Source: Oryzias latipes
Taxonomy: Eukaryota; Chordata; Actinopteri; Beloniformes; Adrianichthyidae
Assembly (NCBI RefSeq): GCF_002234675.1
Contig: NC_019862.2
Coordinates: forward strand, 29,784,389-29,848,388
Reading direction: 5' to 3'
DNA: 64,000 bases
The notes beneath the pieces are model-generated. The model saw only the letters and a list, made by a program, of their open reading frames with translations. It was not told the DNA's origin and made no database searches. The translations under genes and the position numbers were made by a program. Below, piece by piece: positions 48,123-59,910 of this stretch (position 1 is the first letter of the stretch; each line of letters starts with the position of its first letter).

Positions 48123-49529
48123 GCCTTTTTTTTTTTAAATCCACAGTTCCCAGAGGCCTGCCCCTTCATCTTTGGTTTCATTGAAAAGCCCCAAATATCC
48201 TCTGGATGTAGAGGCCAAATTGAGTGAATTCAGTAGTATGCAGCGGTTTGCGGTGGTTGGGACGTATTCCGGTTTAGAAATGTCCTCTACAGAGGAAACA
48301 TTTGCATTGCTGGGAGTCAGGAGGAATGAAGCAGGAAGTTCTCTTCAACAGAGGGGTCCTGAAACCATGCAGTCATTCCTCTCATAAGATCCTGAGCTAT
48401 ACGTCTTTCTGTGAATGAAATAGCTTTATAGCAAATACTGATGACTCAGTGACAGTAGCTTTAAAATCTGCACAGAAACAAAGCAACCATCAATCCCATT
48501 CACTGATTTGCCTGAAGCTGACGGCCCAGTCAGTTCGTTTTCTCCTCTGATGAAATCCTGAGTGGAGGGTGAGAAGAACAGACGAAGTTGCTGAGCAAAC
48601 ACTTGGGATCCAGTCACTCGCAAAGTGGCTCCAGGGGATTGGGGGGGGGGTTAGGGGAAAATAGGGGGAATGAAAGAGACAGAGAGCGGGATGCGAGGAG
48701 AGAAAGGCACATGAGAGTGCGCACAACCTTTTTCTTGCTCAAGCTCATCAAGTACGGGCCAGGGCTCCTGAAAACGGAGGGATTAGCTGGACACCGAGGC
48801 TGCTCCGGGCGCGGCCACCTCTGCTCACTCCTGCACTGCACGCTACACTGCTCTGCTATAGCAGGGGACCCGGTTCTCACACACAGGAGACCCGCAAGCT
48901 CATGGGCTGCTCTATTATTTCAAAGAAAATTTTTAATTTTAATCACACTTGTTAAAGTGCCGTTCCAGAATTGGAGGACATTTGTCCAAATGCTGTTTCT
49001 GACTAAATTTGATTTTCTTGAGATCAAATCTACAAAAGCTGAGAGAAAATAATTCTGGAAAATGATTTAAAAAAATACCAAATAGGTCTTAAGAAACCCC
49101 CCCGAATGCAAATACTCCCTTATCCCACCCCTAATGTCCACCATAAATGTTGAATAAAACAGTTCAATTAAATTTAAAGCATTTTTTTGTGTTAACTGTT
49201 TCATTTGTGTCTCTTGTAATTGTTGAAACATTTGTTTCCAATAATAAATATTATTATAATGGATTGATTATTGGATTATTATCCCCATTATAATGGATTA
49301 TTATAATGGATTTATTATGGACAATAATTGATTAATCAATGAATCAATTTCTATTCAAAGGATCAAACAGGATTGATCCACCTGAGGCAGAATCAAATCA
49401 AATCAATCTAAACCATTAAAAAAAATCCTTTCTAAACGAGATGAATCTATAATATGGATATTGGAAAATACCATTTGGATAATAATAGTGGATTAGATTT
49501 ATCTGCCCTTTTTCTTGGTGCTCAAAGTG
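48123..49529. other. Gene-free intergenic DNA
   Basis: No gene supported. Contains an AT-rich self-complementary tract of TAATGGATTATTA-type words at 49230-49340. Confidence 0.45.
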
Positions 49530-49770
49530 CTAACAAAGTGTATTCATTCACTCCTCATTCATACTTGGTGATGGTAAACCACTGATGTAGCCACAGCTGC
49601 TCTGGGGCAGACTGACAGAGGCGAGGCTGCCAGTTTGCACCTATGGCCCCTCTGACCATCACCGGGACATTCATACACATTCACACACCAGTGGAGCCAC
49701 ACTGGGGGCAGGAAGGGTGTCTTGCCCAAAGACACAACGATAGCTGACTGGGGGAGCGGGGATTTCTCTC
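49530..49770 (+). repeat. Fish interspersed repeat ('gtggtgaaccactgatgtagccac' type)
   Basis: Contains ggtgatggtaaaccactgatgtagccacagctgctctggggcag, then 'cattcacacaccagtgg' and 'aagggtgtcttgcccaaagacacaacg', the known order of a common fish repeat whose 5' end is seen at 7655-7740. Confidence 0.6.
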
Positions 49771-51165
49771 TGAGTCACACTGGTTGAAGTTGTGACTAAA
49801 AATGTCCTGGATCCATTTCAGGTCAGTCAATTGGATTGAATCAATTTGTTTAATATTGACTAAGAATCGTATCAGAAACCACAAATTATGATATGAATCG
49901 AATGGTTGTTAAAATGAATCATTACATCCCTAATTGTTATCCATGGTTGGTGTGACCCACAACACGCATGCACCACTGTTACCATGACCATTTAATCGTG
50001 GTAGAAGAGGTATGTAGCAGGGAATAACATGATGCTCTGGACTTGACATCATCTATTATTGATGAATATGTAGCAGAAAATCAGAAAATGAAGGTTTACT
50101 TTTCATGATCTTTGAAACTCAAATGTCCAATTCTGGAACAAACACAAAGCTTGAAGAATGTTTGTTTGTCATCAGACTGACAAGAAGAGAAGAGAATTTA
50201 AAGTTGGAAACAGATAACCATTACGTGTGTTTTGTGTCCTTTCAGTTTGTTTAGCATCTCAGGCTGATGATGAGACATCGCAGCAAAGGGTGACGTGGCG
50301 GCTCTCCCACCTCTGCCCCTGAGACGTCCAGGAAATCCCCTAAATCTTTGAGGGTGGCAGCAAGGAAGCTGCCTGACATTCACAAGACCGAACGCCGATC
50401 TCAGGTTAAAGCCTGCTGAGATAAGCACCATCATTAAACCATTAGGACGCAGGCATCTTGAGCACAAGGTGGAAAATGTGGCTGCAGACTGAGAGATGAA
50501 GCCAACGGTGTTCACTCATCAGCGACAAAGTAGAGATTAGAGAGAACTTCAAATCATGGGTGTTTGTTTTTATTATTGTGCCTCAGCAACAGGTTCAAAT
50601 GTCAAAAACATGAGGATCACAAAAATCAAATCTTCTTTTCCTTCTAAAAGTAAAATTCAATGCAATAACTGGAGCCGTAGCAAAGTAAAGTGCCCCATGT
50701 TTCAAGAAAAAATGTCTTATTTTCTGTCTTGAAAGAAAATATTCTTGTTCAGAAAGTTTTTTAATAGCAAATTAATCTGAGTTTAAGAAACCACGTCTAA
50801 AGTAAGTGATTGGAATTCGTTTCTTAAAATAAGAAATCCTGGTAAGACCATTTTTCTTACCACATTGACAGATTTTTCCACCTATTTACAGAAAACTTTT
50901 TACAAAAAGTTTTTGGAATTTTTGACTTATTTCAGGGGGGCTATTTTTACAGTGTAGCAGTCCATGCTTCTGGTTAAATGAAACAATCTGCACCGTGACT
51001 TTTCAGGGGAAATGTTCATTCAATGTTTGGTGACATAATAAAACAAAAATCAGCTAATGATGACACATTAACCTGATCTTATACTGATATGTTTTAGGTC
51101 ACCAATTGTTCTTGTTTGTTTTCAGCTTCAAGGAAAACGTGGTATGTGAATTCAAACACAGAAAC
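49771..51165. other. Gene-free intergenic DNA
   Basis: No gene or clear repeat recognised. Confidence 0.4.
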
Positions 51166-51169
51166 TGGG

Positions 51170-51510
51170 CTGCACGGTGGCGCAGTGGTTAGCGCTCTGG
51201 CCTCACGCCAAGAAGGCCCCCGGTTCAAGTTCAAGGGGACTTTTCTGTGTGGAGTTTGCATGTTCTCTCCGGGGTCTCCGGCTTCCTCCCACCGTCCAAA
51301 AACATGCTTCGTAGGTTAATTGGCAACTCTAAATTGTCCATAGGTGTGAATGGGTGTGTGATTCTGACCCTACGACAGACTGGCGACCTGTTCAGGGGAC
51401 AACCTGAACAGGGGACACCCTGAACAGGTCCATAAGTGGCCAGGATAGGCCCTGGCAGCCCCATGATCCCGAAAGGGAACAAACGGAAGAAGATGAATGA
51501 ATGACACAGA
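51170..51510 (+). repeat. Fish SINE-like repeat, full-length orientation
   Basis: Begins gggctgcacggtggcgcagtgg and proceeds through 'gtgtggagtttgcatgttctc', 'ggttaattggcaactctaaattgtcc' and 'gacagactggcgacctgttcaggg', ending in a (GAAT) tail. This is the most complete copy in the window. An internal 20-bp duplication (acctgaacaggggacaccctgaacagg) is visible at about 51402-51430. Confidence 0.75.
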
Positions 51511-51638
51511 AACTGCTCATCCAAATTTTGTCAAGGTGAAAGATCCACCTCTGTTCTTTCCAAGATTTTGGCACAAAAGTTGTTGGTTGAGGAGAAAATC
51601 TTCCAGCTCTCCTGTAGCACAAATATGTCTGTTCACTG

Positions 51639-52007
51639 TGTTAGGTTTGGAGTAAGTTGGACCCAAAACGCAGACAGGGATTTAGTTTGGAGTTGTGAAA
51701 TTTATTGTGTGAGGAAGAGAGGTTTGGCTCTGGCATTGGCTTTGGTTCTTTGGCGTTGGCTTTAGCGTGGGCCTTGGCTTTGATCAGTGAGTCCTTCGTG
51801 GAAGCAGACGAACCGACAATGGCTGGGTGGCGTGCTGGACCAATATAGGTTGTCTAAATGCCAAACAGGTGTGAATGATCAGGTCCTCAATCAGGTGTGC
51901 GAGGGCGACCCTGACACCTGACGCACTGCCCATTAAGCTTTTTAAACATAAGTATAGCCCATGATGCTCACACTGGGCAAGCAGGGAGGGGCTTTTTTTC
52001 CCTAACA
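51639..52007. mobile_element. Possible solo LTR
   Basis: Starts TGTTAGG and ends CCTAACA, a perfect 7-bp inverted terminal pair of the TG...CA type, 369 bp apart. Contains short GGCTTTGGTT-like direct repeats at 51723-51782. No target-site duplication was found, which weakens the call. Confidence 0.35.
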
Positions 52008-52029
52008 TTTACTAGCACATGTCCGACAC

Positions 52030-52619
52030 CTACAGTTTGAAGAGGCTTGGTGTGAAATGTTGCGAGTCCTGCTTCAGGCTACAACACTATTCCGATATTT
52101 TAACAACTTGGTGTCAAAGATTTCCGTCCTGACACAAACCACAATTATAAATTTCTCCTTCACGATCAATTTTCAAACGGTTGGCACTTCCGTGAATTAA
52201 AAGGGACGCCATCCATACGTCACTACCAAATCAGAGTCCCTGATTGCTAAAAAGTGGACCTGGTTCATCTTTCAACATGCGTTCAATGGGCGCGCGTTTT
52301 GTATGTAGAGCTCAAAAACAGTCGTTAAAACTTGCGTAGCGATGGGTTTAACGTGAGAGTAAAAGCCCAAAACGCGCATACGCGCACGTTTACAAAGACT
52401 TTTGATTAGCAGCGGTCACTTGACTGCAGGTTTCCAAGTCCAGTGTGAAGGCAGCGTGTTAGATATAAGGGAATAAGACAATCAGAATGACGTTTAAGTG
52501 GACATACGGGCGTACTAAGGGCATATATGTATCATGCGTCAGGTCAGTACTCTCACCTTACAAACCGTGGCTTAAGACCACCGTAAGATCATCCGTACAT
52601 CATAAGTGCGTGAAACTTC
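52030..52619. repeat. Repeat-derived DNA rich in CG words
   Basis: Composition (many ACGT, GCGC and CGTG words) resembles the element at 18826-19436 rather than the surrounding AT-rich DNA. No boundaries could be set. Confidence 0.3.
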
Positions 52620-52845
52620 CACTAGCCTTATAAATACTTACCAATACATTTACCACATGCACAACAATGGTACGTTCCACTTTCGTGATGTCCCTTGAGG
52701 TGGCCAACGAGCCTCAAGGGAACTGCAAGACACATCAACGCTCCCCTTAAGATGCAGCCCCCTTTTCACTACGACCCTCCACGAAAAAACCCGTACGGGT
52801 CAACCCCACGTACACGAGTATGTGGCTAAGTCCTGAGGTTTAGCA
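52620..52845 (+). repeat. Dispersed repeat family C, copy 1
   Basis: Includes acaatggtacgttccac, 'gatgtcccttgaggtggcc', 'gcctcaaggg' and 'ctccccttaag', all found in reverse complement at 63020-63220. An internal 9-bp stem (CCCTTGAGG...CCTCAAGGG) is preserved in both copies. Confidence 0.6.
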
Positions 52846-52849
52846 GAGG

Positions 52850-54930
52850 TTTAGATGTTGCCAGGAAGCTTTTCTGTAGATGTTTCCAACACCTTTCAAG
52901 GAAGGATCTTTATAGCAGATGTGGACCTTGAAAAACAGGTTATGCTTCTCCCCTCCCTTGGGAACACCCCGCTAGTCCCTCTCATGAGCTGAAAGAGATC
53001 ATTTGGAGGAAAGACAAGAGGAGGAGGCTTGGAGATCTGTCCCAGTCCCTGCTCTGCTCATCATCTCCACTCCTCTGAGATCATCAGTCTCATTGCGCTC
53101 ACCTGTGTAGGACCCTCCAGACCTTTAGTCATCGTCTCTGCAGTCTGACCTGCTGTTGTGTCCCTGACCGAGTGCCCATGAGCTCCGCCCCCTCCTGTTG
53201 CTCGCCTTGATCTTTTGGAGAACTTTGGCGGTGGAAGTACTACTGGAATACTTTTCTTTGCTCATCCCTGGACCTTCTCTGCTCAAATCTGAGCAGGCAT
53301 TCTCCCTTTTCTCCATCCATCTGTTGCTAAGATGACATCTGTGCCGACAAAAGCTCCCTTTACTCCCAGCTCTTCCCTCCTGCCAGGGCCTAATAAACTT
53401 TTTCACTTAAATGTTAATATTAACAATCATTAGGGCAAAAACAGCAGCAGCACAGACATTTAGCTGCTGTCAGGACTAACTGAGACTCAACAAACATCAG
53501 AGGGTGCCCTTATGACACTTTAAACAGCCCCAACAGTTCATCCACACTTCAACTGCTTCCTGAAAGAAGGACCTGAGTGAAAAACAAACAATGGAAACCA
53601 CACACCCATCAGTTCTACAGCACTGAGGGAAAAAACAGACAGGCTTGCCTGCTAAATCAGAAAACAGCAATGCAAATTTGTATTTTGGAAACGTTATTTG
53701 AGGATGAAATTACACGTTTCAGACTCAGGAAGGTTCGATGTCAGGTGTTTGCATCAAAGGCTTTCCACTAAATGCAGTTTAAACTGCTGTTGGCTTAACA
53801 CTAAAAATCTGTGTGCAGCAGAAGCATTCCTGATGCACACAGACTGGGTGATGAGTAACCGTTTACTGCAAGTGAAGGATAGAATGCCTGATTCTTATTT
53901 ATTCTTAATTTTTATTATTCATGATCATAAAAATCTGTGCTTCAGGGTCTTCAAATAGTTGAGCAGAGTATCAGTGAGGTCACAGTGACATAGATAAAAC
54001 CTTCGCCGGACGTCAGAGTTTCGGAGCAGAGAGAGGAGGGCTGCAGTCAGAGACAAGGGGTCTCATTCAGTTACTCACTGAATTCTTTTAATGCTGTCTT
54101 TCCACAGGCTCTTCTCACTTTCTCCATTCAGACTCTCAGCTGGGACCGAGCCTCCAACTGCAGTTCTGAAAACAGCAAGAGAAAGCACTTTTAAACATTC
54201 AAAAACACTTGTTGGGAACAGAAAAAGTTTTCTGCTGGTGGATGGAGACTCCACAACAGCAATGCTCCTGAAAGCTGACGTTGGTTCAGGCATTGCCTGG
54301 CGATGAGAGATGGACAGCAAGCCCACGGACTCACAACAGCCGGCTTTATTAGTGTGGGCGTGGAGAGAGCCACGACAAGGCTTAGCCCTCAAACAGACTG
54401 ATAATGTGGGGTTGGACACACACACACACGTGTAGGATGCACTGACATGCCCCAGTGTCCAACCTTTAACACAAAAATTCATTAGAGAAAGGTCAGAATG
54501 GAGCAGCTTTCAAAGCCTGATGTTCAGCAGAAACAGAAAAACCAGTCAAACCTTTTATTTCAGTCACATTATTACATCAGAACATTTACATCATTTATCT
54601 CCAGAACTTTTGCTTCTCTGTGTCTTTGGAGGCAAATGGGAGCGAGATTTGGTGTTTGCCATCAAGGACCACACCCACTAACATCCTATTGTCCCACCTG
54701 TTGTCAGAACCTGGCTTAAACAGGTGGGATCAGCATGCACTATAGTGTGTAAGACTGCTGCACACAAACTGCCACTTGACTCCAGGTACGAAAGCTGCTA
54801 AGCAGAAAGGCACACATGTGATGGGGATGTACACATGCAGGCTTGCATTGAAGGGCTGAGGTTTTTCCGCATCAACTGTATGCTGCAAATCACTACTGAA
54901 ATGGAAGACTGACTGCAGGGGAGGGAGGGA
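52850..54930. other. Gene-free intergenic DNA
   Basis: No gene supported. Open frames at 53125-53406 and 54075-54482 (minus) have no recognisable domain and overlap frames on the other strand. Confidence 0.4.
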
Positions 54931-54934
54931 GAGA

Positions 54935-55110
54935 TCAATCCATCCATCCATCCATCCATCTTCTGGACCCACTGAATCCCTTTTGGGGTCCCATGGTTCC
55001 TGTAGCCAACCCAGCTACTGTTGGGCGAAGGTGGGGTTTATCTTGAACAGGTCACCAGTCTGTTGCAGCGCCACACACACACACCTGGCTAGGGGTAATT
55101 TGGAGTCATA
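54935..55110 (-). repeat. Fish SINE-like repeat, partial
   Basis: (CATC)n lead-in followed by ctgaatcccttttggggtccc and 'caggtcaccagtctgttgcagcg', a diverged copy of the family at 47880-48122. Confidence 0.6.
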
Positions 55111-55114
55111 TATA

Positions 55115-55330
55115 CCTATGAAGGCGTCCAGATGCCCGAACCTGGCTCCTTTCGACGTGGAGGAGAAGCGGTTCTACTGGCTCAGCCCTCTCTTAACCAC
55201 AACGGACCGATACAGCGACTACGGACGCTGCTCTGATCTGCCTGTCTACCTCACGCTCCGGTCTTGCCTCACTTGTGAACAACACCCCCAAGATACTTGA
55301 ACTCCTCCACCTGGGGCAGGAACACTCCAC
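55115..55330 (-). mobile_element. Fish retroelement fragment ('ctcctttcgacgtggagga')
   Basis: Contains tcctttcgacgtggaggagaagcggttctactgg and 'cttgaactcctccacctggggcagga', blocks recognised from memory as part of an abundant fish LINE-derived sequence. Strand is inferred from how related elements are usually shown and is uncertain. Confidence 0.45.
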
Positions 55331-55510
55331 CCACCCAGAGAGGGCAAACTGCCATCGTATTTGCTACATCACAAATAGGATCTTTTTTAAACAGCATCCT
55401 GATTTATAACAATTGAACAAAGAAATACTTGATGCAAATGCAATTTTGAGCTTAATTTTCTTTAAATATGTCCTCTATCCCATAATATTGTTTCTACGGG
55501 CTACAGCACA
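55330..55510 (+). mobile_element. Family A TTAA-type element fragment
   Basis: 'gctacatcacaaatagg', 'gatttataacaattgaacaaagaaatactt' and 'atatgtcctctatcc' match positions 4250-4370 of copy 1. Confidence 0.5.
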
Positions 55511-56195
55511 AAAACTATGTATTCATTCAGTTAAACACATGCTTCCTGGAATCCAACTAAGGATAAAAATAGTTTTTAAAGTACAACAGATTGCATTGGA
55601 TAGTTTTGACCTTTGCTTCCACCTAGTGGTTGAGATCAATTACATGTTTTTTAGTACTGTCTGGGATAACGTCATAAATTAACATGCATACACCATGTCA
55701 CTTTCTGTTCTCTTCTTTTCTTTTAATGGGTAGTCTTGGGCCTCCTCTCATGACAAGGAATTAGAGTAAACGGTTTTGCTTGTGTGATGTACATTTTTCA
55801 AGCCAATTTCTGCAACTTAAAAAGATTAAGTTGTTTAAAATGAATTGAATGCCTTGTAAAACATGCACTTTTAATTGTAAAATTCCAGTGAAGACCCTTA
55901 AAGGCAGTTCTTCTGCATCAGGAACAGACTGACAATGCAGATGTGCTTCTTTTCCTGCATCAGTGATCTTTATCATATCAACTTTTCACCTGCAACAATT
56001 CTACGCTAAGGCATTTGTGATCAAACATCTCCTTATTCACTGAATGGATTATTTTCTGGTCTGCTAAAGGTTGCTGATCAGTTTTTATTTGTCAAACAGG
56101 AGTTTGAACTTCATAAGCTGCTGTTTGCCATGAAAAAACTTTTTAACATAGTACTTCTTTAACACACCCGAGCACAAGTATGGATTTTCTACACT

Positions 56196-56213
56196 TTTAT
56201 TCAACCTTTTATT
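56196..56213 (-). terminator. haus8: haus8 poly(A) signals
   Basis: Two AATAAA hexamers on the minus strand (56208-56213 and 56196-56201), about 135-150 bp after the haus8 stop codon, giving a short 3' UTR. Confidence 0.6.
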
Positions 56214-56343
56214 AACACAGCAAAAGAAAAAACAGAGTAAACAGAAACAAATACTCAAAAATGTTAAAAAACAAGGCTGGCACTCAGGGACTTCAGCAGA
56301 TATACAAAGTGCATTTTCTGTCTCTCATGCTAAGTGGCATTTT

Positions 56344-56470
56344 TCACTGCTTGGGGCTGAACAGCTCCCTAGTTCTACAAGTCCCAAGCTGCTCCTCCTC
56401 CAGGGCCTGTTTCACGTGGACTGAATGTCGGCAGACCAAGGACGACATCTCCAGCAGCTCAGAACACGCT
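56344..56470 (-). CDS. haus8: haus8 coding exon 10 (terminal)
   Basis: 127 nt from acceptor TTTATCTAG to TGA, ending TRELFSPKQ. The Ser-rich extension of the mammalian protein is absent. Confidence 0.82.
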
Positions 56471-59400
56471 CTAGATAAATAGAAAAGCATCGTCATCTTA
56501 GCAAAGCTCAAAAGGCTTTCACATAAAGAAAATTAAAGCTTTATTATCAGCAACTAATGGAAATGAAACCCCTGTAAAGTGGCAACATCTTGAAGGTGTT
56601 CCACGTACCCCGACAGCTGCTGACTGATATCTCTCGATGCCGTTTTCATGTCCCTGAGGCACTCCAAAGACGTGCTGTTCTCCACATGGTCTCCCCGTGT
56701 GCACTCCAGCAGCAGAGACTCCGTGTCCTTCATGCAGGCTTCAGCTTTCTCTAAAAAGCAGTGCAGGAGTTTGAAAATAGATGAAGTATTTCTGCATCAT
56801 GGGAGCGTTTTTGCCGAATCTGTAAAAAGCTCCATTTGTTCATAACACTATTTAACCGTTTCTTGGGAGTAAATGACAAAGATGTGGGAGCTACCTAAAA
56901 ACTGTCTTCCTTCTCCATCAATATGGAAATTCTTGACAGGCAGGTAATGACGGGTGGTGTCAACAGCTGATGCAAAACACTTGTAGTCGTTTGTAAACTG
57001 CTTGGCAGCTTCTGCCACAGGCCCCAGTGTGTCAATCTAATGAGACAGAAAGGATCGACAGCCTCTTTAAGTTTCACAGTAAAGTTCTAAAAACGATGAG
57101 AAGCTGTTTTTCCAGTGGAGTAATAAAATGTTTTAGCGAGACATGACGCATCGAGTCAACAGTAGGAATGCACAAGTCTGGATTTTTTGACAAGGCGATA
57201 GTTCTGCCGGCTGATATGGATAACAGTATATTTAAAAAAATTACATTTTAAGGACAGCTAACTGAGATTATACAAATACAGGATAGAACTACACAATAAG
57301 ACATTTCAGCATAAATCTTCCTACTGATAGATGTCAATATCTTCATGCAACAATCTGCTGATTCCAGTATTGCCTCATTATTGCTGTCCAACTCTAAATA
57401 ATGGTCTTAAATGGACTCCTCTAATAAACTCCTACCGATATTCCAACATTCAAAAACAATATGTAGTAAATAGAATTATCATTTATGATGTGTTGTTCAT
57501 TTAAATAATTCCATTACTTGAAACAAAAACCCATAAAACCTTGTCAGGCTGCAGAATCCATAACAGCTGATTAAAAACAAAGTGTCCAGACCTGCAAATC
57601 CAGCAGTTCATTCAGCACCCTCTTCTTCTCTGCAAGAAGGAACTGACGCCTCTTTTCCTTCATCTCATCATGCAGCCTCTCTTCTTCCTCCATCATTTGC
57701 AAAATCCTCGCCTCTGCTTCTGCCTTGAACTTTGCATTGTTGTTTTCCATCTCCAATGAAACGCAGACACGATTTATGCGAAAGAGTTCCAATATTACCG
57801 TCAACGTTCTGGTGACAAAAGCACATGAGTGTACGTACGCTCTTACCTTCGCTGTGAGGTAGGCCAGCAGAAAGGTGTCCATTTCCACCATCCTCTTCTC
57901 AACTTCTGGATTCTTCTCAGACTTATCAGCGTTTTTAATCACGGTTTTTTCTTTAAAGTTTCAGGTGGAAAATGCAAATGTTAAGCGTGCAGCTTCAAAA
58001 GAAGTGCTTTATTTTTTTAAAGGTTATTTTTAGTTTACCCTTGATGACTGAAATATCAAAGTCTGGACGAAAACAGTGACCATCTGAAAAAGTGGACTGC
58101 AGAACACTTTTCCCAAGAAGTGACGGCTCAGTTTCACTAGACATCGCTTTAAAAAGGATAAAAAAGGGTATTTTTAATGACATTTGATCTATTATTTCCA
58201 TTCAGAAACCCAATCATATTTTGATAATGAGCACTGAAATTACCAGGGCTAATTTTTCACAATCACTAAATGATTTCTAATGAATTACAGATTCTGCTAT
58301 ACAGAACTCACACACGGCTAGTCCTTGAGGTGCCATTGAACGTCGTGTTGGGGTCCCCGACTTTGGCTTGACACAGGTGGGATTTGGAGAGGACGGACGC
58401 TGAGGTGCTGCAACTGACTCATTGGTCAGAGAGTTACTCTATAAAATTAGATACAATAGGTTTGTTGGCTTGTGTAATTTACTTAATAGAGACAACATAC
58501 AATAATAATGAGCTGTATTCTAGCAGAGAATAAAAAAAGAGAATAAAAAATAAAATCAATAAGAATAAAATCAATGTAAGGTCAATGAGGTGATGGAGAC
58601 ATGACAAACACAAGTCAACAAAATAACCAAAAATAATAACATGAAGTTGCCTTTAACCATTGGATATAGTAAAAAAAAAAAAAAAAGAAGAAGAAACAAA
58701 ACAAACAAAACTGAGATTTGAGTGGTAATTTATTGAAATCATAATCAAAAAAATGTGTAAAACTTCATATAATCGTACGTGAAGCTTTCAAAATAAAATG
58801 GATTTATCCCTACAACGCACGTTAGAACAAAACATGAAAGAATACATCTGGAAATATTACCTTTGACAGGGAAGTCTTTTCAGCAGCTTGGAGATACCGA
58901 GACTTGACAATGGTGCCACTCGCTAACGACGAAAAGGATTTTGTCAAGGAACAATTAACAAACAAAATGCTACAGGTGGATTTAACAACACACACGCCGT
59001 CATGGCTCTATGCAGACTCTGCAAACAAGCCATTCAGAAAAATGAAAACAAATAGACGAGAATTTTAAGACGATATTCAGGAGCTCAATGTCTTCAAGTG
59101 GACATAAACGTTAAATTCGTTTCTGAAGAGCACACATGTAAAATCTTGACGTAAACTGATTTTGGTTGTACAAAAATTCACAGTAGAAGGGTAAATAACA
59201 GAATCAGAGATTACAATCTTGGCACAAAGGGAGTTCCAAACTTGATTTTAAAGTAAATAATTAAATAATGGTCATACCACAGCAACAAAATAATAACCAA
59301 TGAACTAAACTGCAAGTTTATATACTCTTCCCTCCTTTATTCACTAGGCTTAAAAAGACAAGATAGTATATTCCTTAAATAGAGCAGCTTTAGGCTGTAA

Positions 59401-59910
59401 AAGGAAATAAGAAGAGAATATTGAGGTTTGTTTAGTAATTCAAAGAGTTGTCAGATTCTTCTGATCTAAACTAAAAGGTTCAAACTGAAAATGCATTAGT
59501 GTGTGTGAGCGTGGGTGGGTGTGTGTGTGTGGGGGGGGGGGGGGGGGGGGGGGTACTTGCGTTTAACAGTTTTCTTCCCAGCTCCGCTGTTGTTGGTCTT
59601 GTTAGCCGCACTTCCACTTTTTAAACTACGAAACAAACAAACAAAAAACGCAATATGTTAACGGAAGTAATCATAACATAAACGACATGGAAAGACAAGC
59701 CATAAAAAGGTAAACAAGACGAGAAGAGACGTTGCTAGCTAAATCAGCAACACACCATATGCCTTTTTAAATGTTGCATTAGCATTTTAACACACTGGAA
59801 TTATCCTAAATGTGTATAAAGGTTACTCCGTAGGCCTTGCCATACCCTTTAGCTTCAGAAGAAGCATTTTTAAAACTGCTTGACGCCATAGTCGTTCTTC
59901 TAGACGCCAT
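56344..59910 (-). CDS. haus8: HAUS augmin-like complex subunit 8 (gene span, ten coding exons)
   Basis: The reconstructed protein has 366 residues (human HAUS8 has 410). HAUS8 is the microtubule-binding subunit of augmin, which recruits gamma-tubulin to spindle microtubules for branching nucleation. Coding exons, in transcript order: 59910-59846, 59625-59557, 58918-58861, 58438-58312, 58146-58039, 57950-57847, 57750-57592, 57036-56895, 56750-56609 and 56470-56344. All introns have GT-AG ends, phases agree at every junction, and the total is 1101 nt ending in TGA. The basic N-terminal region (microtubule-binding in the family) contains SRYLQAAEK, matching human SRYLQ. LQSTFSDGH matches human LQSTLLEGH. 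MENNNAKF begins a coiled coil, and ASAVDTTRHYLPVK matches human ATALDTTRHELPVR. The C-terminal tail is shorter than in mammals. Two start codons are in frame (residues 1 and 8). Confidence 0.92.
56609..56750 (-). CDS. haus8: haus8 coding exon 9
   Basis: 142 nt encoding a predominantly helical segment (LLLECTRGD, LECLRDMKTASRDISQQL). Acceptor TTTTTAG, donor GG|GTACGT. Confidence 0.82.
56895..57036 (-). CDS. haus8: haus8 coding exon 8
   Basis: 142 nt, begins IDTLGPVAEAAKQF and includes AVDTTRHYLPVKNFHIDGEG, the best conserved block of the family. Donor TTAG|GTAGCT. Confidence 0.9.
57592..57750 (-). CDS. haus8: haus8 coding exon 7 (coiled coil)
   Basis: 159 nt, begins MENNNAKF and is rich in Glu/Lys/Arg with heptad-like spacing, ending NELLDLQ. 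Matches the human coiled coil starting MENNLAEF. Donor CAG|GTCTGG. Confidence 0.9.
57847..57950 (-). CDS. haus8: haus8 coding exon 6
   Basis: 104 nt ending LLAYLTAK, equivalent to human LLTLLSVK. Donor AAG|GTAAGA, a strong consensus. Confidence 0.88.
58039..58146 (-). CDS. haus8: haus8 coding exon 5
   Basis: 108 nt including SVLQSTFSDGH and DFDISVIK, which align with the human LQSTLLEGH...DLDLSAIN block. Donor AAGG|GTAAAC. Confidence 0.88.
58312..58438 (-). CDS. haus8: haus8 coding exon 4
   Basis: 127 nt encoding a Ser/Pro-rich linker with Arg-Arg (TPTRRSMAP), probably disordered. Acceptor TTATAG, donor GTGT|GTGAGT, phase 1. Confidence 0.85.
58861..58918 (-). CDS. haus8: haus8 coding exon 3
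   Basis: 58 nt encoding GTIVKSRYLQAAEKTSLSK. The acceptor AG used (58920-58919) lies four bases after another AG (58924-58923); only this one keeps the conserved frame. Donor AAG|GTAATA. Confidence 0.88.
59511..59553 (+). repeat. (GT)n/poly(G) compound tract in haus8 intron 2
   Basis: A GTGT-rich block runs into 23 uninterrupted G (59531-59553). On the haus8 sense strand this is a poly(C) run starting three bases after the exon 2 donor GT. Confidence 0.95.
59557..59625 (-). CDS. haus8: haus8 coding exon 2
   Basis: 69 nt, acceptor TTTCGTAG, encodes the Lys-rich SGAGKKTVKR segment. The donor is CAA|GTACC followed by a run of C (see findings). Confidence 0.85.
59846..59910 (-). CDS. haus8: haus8 coding exon 1
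   Basis: 65 nt. Starts MASRRTTMASSS; the donor is AAAGG|GTATGG. Ends in phase 2. The second Met at residue 8 is an alternative start. Confidence 0.85.
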
